From: Trematomus loennbergii
Taxonomy: Eukaryota; Chordata; Actinopteri; Perciformes; Nototheniidae
Assembly (NCBI GenBank): GCA_012861695.1
Contig: JAAOOA010000060.1
Coordinates: 10,850,710 to 10,914,709, forward strand
DNA length: 64,000 nucleotides
Direction: 5' to 3'
The notes below the pieces were generated by a model, which ran no database searches, was not told where the DNA came from, and was given only the letters and a program-made list of their open reading frames with translations. A program made the translations under genes and the position numbers. Shown piece after piece: positions 60,801 through 64,000 of the stretch. Every line of letters starts with the position of its first letter. Position 1 is the stretch's first letter.

Positions 60801-63664
60801 CCTGGAGTTGATAGGAGATGTGGGCGGGGAGGTGGGGGCTGGAGTGTCTGCTTCATCTTCTTCATCCTCCCCCCATTCTTCCTCTCTCAGTGGGTGATGT
60901 TGTTACCTAGCCACACTGAGTGGATGGAGACCTAGAGGGTGAAGGAAAATTGTTTTCATTGTGGGAATGAAAATCTCTTAAAATCTAGAACCTAAACCAA
61001 AACACACTGTTCCTCGTAGGGCTGGGCATTCATATATCAATATTGTGATGAGATATCGTCAAAGATTTTGGATATCGTAGTATCACAACATGACATAATG
61101 GTTGTCTTATCCTGCTTTTAAAGACTGCATTATAATAAAGGCGTGACTTTCTAATGCTTATTATTTGCCTTTAGCCACCAAGTCATTATATCTACATTAC
61201 TCATGATTATTTATCAAAAATCTCATTGTCTATATATTTTAAAGCACATAGTCATCTTAACAACATCAATATTGAGGTATTTGGTAAAAAAACTAAACAG
61301 GATATTGAATAAACTCCATGTAGCCCCGCCCCAGTTCATTTAATCCACCACTTCCTGTTTTCATGAATCACATACCTGTCCTAGTTTGTAGTCCATATTT
61401 CCCATCTCCCTCTCTGTGTTGATCTGAAGCAGCAGCTTCTCATGGCTGATCAGTGTGCCTGCTAAAAATAAAAAATAAAACAATGAATTAGAGTTTGGAG
61501 GTGTGAGGGCAGCAGCTGTAGGCCTGGTGAGAGGCTTTGTGGATGTGTTACCAGCGGAGGCTGCCGACAGCGAGGGCACAGGGTCCCAGGCGTGGTACGG
61601 GTGGTGTGTGTGGACGTTGTCTCTCTTCGACACAAGAGACTGAATCTCTCTCTCCACCTCGCCTCTGATCACTGCCAGTTTCCTTCCAAACCTGGGCACA
61701 CAGTGTTATTGTGATTAATATTGTGTATTATTTTTTATTATATACTGATATTTGTTTGGCTAAAATAATATATTGTGTTATTATTATGAATGATTATACA
61801 TTTCCTAATAATGTCCTGTAGAAACATAAATGATTTTATCTAATGTAAATCAAGTGTGATTGTGTAAGCGCACCGTGTTTCCAGGGCTTTGAGGCTCTTG
61901 TTGCGGGGCTGCTGTTCCAGACAGCTGACTGCAGGGTTGCCAGCAGTGGGCAGGGTCATGGCACTCAGCACCAGGCTGGTGATGGCCTGCACTGCCAACA
62001 CATTCAACTGGGTTCGCTCCAAGTCCTCCTAGAGACAAAGAGGAGGAACAAAACATTGAGAAGGATGGGAAAAACAAAAATAGCTATGGTGTAATTAAAT
62101 ACACAAAGCATGAGTATGTCTTCACGGCTCACACACTGACTTTACACAAAGGCATGACGTCCAAATCTTCGTAATTATTGGATGTCTACATTTGATACAT
62201 TTTCTGAGATCAAAATTACCCCTTCTCCTCTTATGGTAATATTTGGAGTCGTTCCGGAGGACATTGTCTTTTCCAGACATTACTAAAATGCTTTGGCTTT
62301 CGCTGCCCTAAATGCTAGGTGACTTGGAAGCATCTCCCACTTATGTCCAGTGGGTGGCGGAACTTATCTCGTTATCTTTCAGGTAGCTCACAGTCTCAAA
62401 AAGATTGGTGATCTCTGAGTTATAGGATTGATGGGGTTCTGTAGACATATCAGATTCACTAACCAGCAGCAGGTTTAAGGATATAAAGAATATTCTAGTG
62501 TGTGTGTTTACCTCCTGCTGCGTCTCCTCCTCCTGGTCCATAGTGATGGGTTGGGTGACCAGCACCCCCAGCAGTGTGGCCCAGGTCTCCTCAAACTGAG
62601 TCCTGCTGCTCCAGCCTTGAAGGTATAACAGAACAATTTACATGAAGCCCAAAATGCAGAACGTTTCCAGCGCCATAATATTCTAGACTTGCAAAAATGG
62701 GTGAGAGACAATAGGGCTGTGAAAATGGCCAGAAGTAATTAAAACATATTCCTAATAAATAAAAAAACATGTTGCAACCGTTCAAATAAACAGTTTTACG
62801 CATTAGGTCCATGAATGTCCTAAATGGACGGTGTAGTAGTATAATTTATATTTTATTTATTCAAACATCTTTAAACCACACACCCCAGCACGTGCAATTC
62901 ACACAAATACTCAGATTTAAAATCCTTGTTGACAGCCCTAGTAGACAACATCATTTATTTTATAAACGTAAATAAGACTTTAAAGGGACAGCATGTTTCA
63001 TGACTGTACCCAGTGTGTTGATGCGGTAGAGGAACTCTCTGAAGACATCCTTTTCCTGCAGGAAGTCCACAGGGATCTCCGGCAGCGTGGTGCCGTACTC
63101 TCCTCCTGGCTGAGGGGACCAGCCCAGTTTCCAAACCTACACACAAACACAACATTTAAATATACAAATCCATCCATTTGTACAAACTCTATGCATTATA
63201 TCTTACACACACTGACCAGTGGAGGTACTCGGGTGTAGCTGTTGACCAGAGGCAGCCGGGACAGACTGATGACAATGTTGCGCAGGGTTGGTGTGAGGAA
63301 AGCGGGAAATGCACTGTTTCTATGGTGACCCAGGGAAAGGATGCTCTGCAGGCCTTCCACCAGCTCCGCCATGATCTCGCATGCTTGCCACTCGCAAATG
63401 TCTGCAACATACAGGTGAAAGCTTTTAGAGACATATGATGGCAAATTCCCCTTGTAGGTCAGAGGACATTCCTTTCAATAGAGTGGCAAAGCAAAGCCCT
63501 TGAATCCCAAATCACATGAAACAACCCAGAAGTTTTACTGACTCTCCAAAGAGAGCACTTACGGTCAGCATGTGCCGTGTCCACCTCGTCTCCTTCGGCG
63601 TCTCTCTCTGCCCTCGTCTTCTTCTTCTCCGGATGCAGAAGCTGGTCACCAGGACTCACAGCAA
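51629..63664 (-). CDS. htt: htt, huntingtin, last 17 coding exons (5' part beyond the right edge)
   Basis: Huntingtin is a very large HEAT-repeat solenoid that acts as a scaffold in vesicle transport, autophagy and transcription; its C-terminal HEAT part binds HAP40 (known). The exons here encode about 830 residues, to the stop codon, and correspond to roughly the last 17 of the 67 mammalian exons. Diagnostic blocks include [62 protein letters not shown] (in part), [17 protein letters not shown] and [16 protein letters not shown]. All 17 exon phases fit each other once one base is restored in each of four internal exons and two in the last exon. The polyglutamine exon 1 is far outside. Confidence 0.97.
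51841..52884. other. last htt intron
   Basis: About 1 kb of A/T-rich intron; no repeat or exon recognised. Confidence 0.7.
52885..53044 (-). CDS. htt: htt exon: [14 protein letters not shown] (one base missing)
   Basis: Reads [40 protein letters not shown] and FFVS, then a break at about 52912 before the expected STSQWISAL. It is 160 bp against an expected 161. Donor CCCT/GTATCC. Confidence 0.95.
53045..54218. other. htt intron containing a hAT remnant
   Basis: Apart from the hAT element at 53244-53882 nothing is recognised. Confidence 0.7.
53244..53882 (+). mobile_element. hAT element remnant with perfect 8-bp target duplication and a BED-finger fragment
   Basis: The ends are TAGGGTTGGGA and CCCATCCCTA, with CAAATCAG exactly on both sides (53236-53243 and 53883-53890). 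Inside, at about 53575-53638, [19 protein letters not shown] resembles the start of a BED zinc finger, as in hAT transposases and ZBED genes. The rest of the transposase is absent. AATCGATAAG-type motifs repeat near the right end. Confidence 0.85.
54219..54381 (-). CDS. htt: htt exon: [16 protein letters not shown]
   Basis: Reads [40 protein letters not shown] and [14 protein letters not shown]. Intact, 163 bp, acceptor TTTGCAG, donor ACAAG/GTCAGC. Confidence 0.98.
54382..55169. other. htt intron
   Basis: A/T-rich intron; nothing recognised. Confidence 0.65.
55170..55277 (-). CDS. htt: htt exon: [12 protein letters not shown] (one base missing)
   Basis: Reads [20 protein letters not shown] then [10 protein letters not shown], after which the frame is one base short before the expected VLFD. 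It is 108 bp against an expected 109; the break is near 55184-55190. Acceptor CCTCAG, donor GACAG/GTACAC. Confidence 0.93.
55527..56083. mobile_element. PIF/Harbinger-like MITE in an htt intron
   Basis: The left end GCCTGTGTCCACATAGTGCC and right end GGCAGTATGTGGACACAGGC are near-complementary, flanked by TTA at 55524-55526 and 56084-56086. No coding capacity. Confidence 0.75.
56090..58079. other. htt intron
   Basis: A/T-rich intron containing an L2 3' tail near 57.2 kb; no exon recognised. Confidence 0.6.
57180..57242 (+). mobile_element. L2 LINE 3' tail fragment
   Basis: AAAGCACTTTGAATTGCCTT and GTTGAAAGGTGCTATATAAA match the 3' end of the LINE at 37.8 kb. A second, shorter trace in the opposite orientation is at about 58400-58425 (TTTATATAGCGCC). 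Confidence 0.8.
58080..58292 (-). CDS. htt: htt exon: [14 protein letters not shown] (one base missing)
   Basis: Reads [14 protein letters not shown], then one frame over [40 protein letters not shown] and [17 protein letters not shown]. It is 213 bp where phase requires 214; the missing C falls in the run at 58252-58255. Confidence 0.95.
58293..58874. other. htt intron
   Basis: Contains a short L2 trace and a run of about 14 C at 58560; otherwise nothing. Confidence 0.65.
58875..58989 (-). CDS. htt: htt exon: [14 protein letters not shown]
   Basis: Reads [20 protein letters not shown] then [18 protein letters not shown]. Intact 115-bp exon, acceptor CTGTAG, donor ACAG/GTAAAC. Confidence 0.97.
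58990..59446. other. htt intron
   Basis: A/T-rich with a short TA repeat at 59271-59286. Confidence 0.7.
59447..59637 (-). CDS. htt: htt exon: [15 protein letters not shown]
   Basis: Reads [60 protein letters not shown] and AIA. Intact, leaves in phase 2, donor GCTCA/GTGAGT. Confidence 0.98.
59742..59897 (-). CDS. htt: htt exon: [11 protein letters not shown]
   Basis: Reads [40 protein letters not shown] and [12 protein letters not shown], nearly the human sequence. Intact 156-bp phase 0-0 exon, donor GAATG/GTGAGT. Confidence 0.98.
59898..60584. other. htt intron
   Basis: Unique-looking A/T-rich intron; nothing recognised. Confidence 0.65.
60585..60717 (-). CDS. htt: htt exon: [14 protein letters not shown]
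   Basis: Reads [40 protein letters not shown] and VVRS. Intact, acceptor TTTCAG, donor GATCG/GTGAGC. Confidence 0.97.
60802..60931 (-). CDS. htt: htt exon: [13 protein letters not shown] (one base missing)
   Basis: Reads [13 protein letters not shown], then a stop at CAC TGA. One frame over it continues [20 protein letters not shown] and SPPTSPINS, the acidic segment of huntingtin. The exon is 130 bp where phase requires 131; the missing base falls at the C run 60892-60894 (sense strand). Confidence 0.93.
61015..61330. repeat. fish interspersed repeat (GCTGGGC...ATATCG type)
   Basis: It opens AGGGCTGGGCATTCATATAT, then GATATCGTCAAAGATTTTGG and CATGATTATTTATCAAAAAT. This combination is a frequent fish repeat with ATATCG-rich ends. 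Confidence 0.6.
61376..61461 (-). CDS. htt: htt exon: [12 protein letters not shown]
   Basis: Reads [20 protein letters not shown] then GNMDYKLGQ. Intact, 86 bp, acceptor TTTTAG, donor GACAG/GTATGT. Confidence 0.97.
61552..61691 (-). CDS. htt: htt exon: [13 protein letters not shown]
   Basis: Reads [40 protein letters not shown] and SLSAASA. Intact, acceptor GCCCAG, donor CGCTG/GTAACA. Confidence 0.97.
61874..62028 (-). CDS. htt: htt exon: [14 protein letters not shown]
   Basis: Reads [40 protein letters not shown] and [11 protein letters not shown]. Intact, leaves in phase 2 at donor ACACG/GTGCGC. Confidence 0.97.
62029..62511. other. htt intron
   Basis: No feature recognised. Confidence 0.65.
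62512..62615 (-). CDS. htt: htt exon: [14 protein letters not shown]
   Basis: Reads [20 protein letters not shown] then [14 protein letters not shown]. Intact, 104 bp, acceptor TTCAAG, donor CAGGAG/GTAAAC. Confidence 0.96.
62616..63009. other. htt intron
   Basis: No feature recognised. Confidence 0.65.
63010..63136 (-). CDS. htt: htt exon: [12 protein letters not shown]
   Basis: Reads [20 protein letters not shown] then [20 protein letters not shown] and TL. Intact, acceptor GTGTAG, donor CACTGG/GTACAG, leaving in phase 1. Confidence 0.96.
63217..63401 (-). CDS. htt: htt exon: [14 protein letters not shown]
   Basis: Reads [40 protein letters not shown] and [20 protein letters not shown], then L. 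Intact, 185 bp, acceptor TTGCAG, donor CCACTG/GTCAGT. Confidence 0.96.
63563..63664 (-). CDS. htt: htt exon: [10 protein letters not shown]
   Basis: Reads [20 protein letters not shown] then [14 protein letters not shown]; human has AVAVEPGDQLLSPERR here. A Lys/Glu-rich, variable segment. Acceptor TTTCTAG, donor GACC/GTAAGT, phase 1 to 1. Confidence 0.88.
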
Positions 63665-64000
63665 CTAGAAAGGAGAGACAAACCGTTAGACCGTTATTGA
63701 AATGACAATCAGAAATGCAGAGTCTTAAGTCACTCATGGCCTACAATATTTATATTATATTATATTATATATAATAGGCGTTTCACATAGGGCTATTTGC
63801 ACTGGTGTAATGTAACTGGCAGGCCGCAAACAACTTCACGGCGTATACTGCCACCCGAAGTCCTGGGTAAATCGCCAGAAGCGCCGACACCTACTCATCA
63901 CCCACGTTTTATTTTGTGTTGCCATAAGTTAGTCTCTCTCCGTTGGCTAATGCTAATGCTAATAATAGAGTTTTACAGGGCGTGGTTTGCAATTCGCACA
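63665..64000. other. htt intron, right edge of window
   Basis: Has a short TATAT-rich run at 63745-63775; the next upstream htt exon is not in the window. Confidence 0.6.

Overview
This window is vertebrate nuclear DNA, and everything in it points to a percomorph teleost. The coding signal is split into small exons with GT/AG borders. The introns are full of long CA/TG microsatellites, fish-type L2 LINE and tRNA-SINE sequence, and many short inverted-repeat DNA transposons (PIF/Harbinger-like with TTA target duplications, hAT-like with 8-bp duplications). Species cannot be named from sequence alone.

Two protein-coding genes are recognisable, both on the minus strand. (1) rgs12 fills about 1.0-47.4 kb. 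It starts on the right (PDZ and PTB domains at 45.5-41.8 kb) and runs left through a 120-bp exon at 33.2 kb, a 22-nt microexon at 12.1 kb, the RGS domain (3.7-2.2 kb) and the first Ras-binding domain (1.2-1.0 kb). Its 3' end (second RBD, GoLoco) lies beyond the left edge. Two further exons with their own ATG (25.09 and 19.31 kb) lie in the large intron before the microexon and match its phase, so they are candidate starts for short isoforms. (2) htt (huntingtin) occupies 63.66-51.63 kb. Its last 17 coding exons are present, about 830 residues of the C-terminal HEAT-repeat part, up to the stop codon. The human neighbourhood also has HTT and RGS12 in the same order and orientation; here about 4 kb separates them and no intervening gene is seen.

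Layout: 1-12 kb rgs12 3' exons with intronic foldback elements; 12-33 kb large rgs12 intron with microsatellites, a CCTAA array, a 72-base G run and a hAT element; 33-42 kb intron with two facing SINEs and an L2 LINE inserted inside an older inverted-repeat element; 42-47.4 kb rgs12 5' coding exons and probable promoter; 47.4-51.6 kb intergenic DNA and htt 3' UTR; 51.6-63.7 kb htt exons and introns.

A striking feature of the sequence is base-level: conserved exons of both genes carry single-base frame breaks at or next to short homopolymers. In htt, exon phase bookkeeping shows that each affected internal exon is exactly one base short. Lesions of this kind in two conserved genes look far more like assembly or polishing error than gene decay, so plain open reading frames understate the true coding content.
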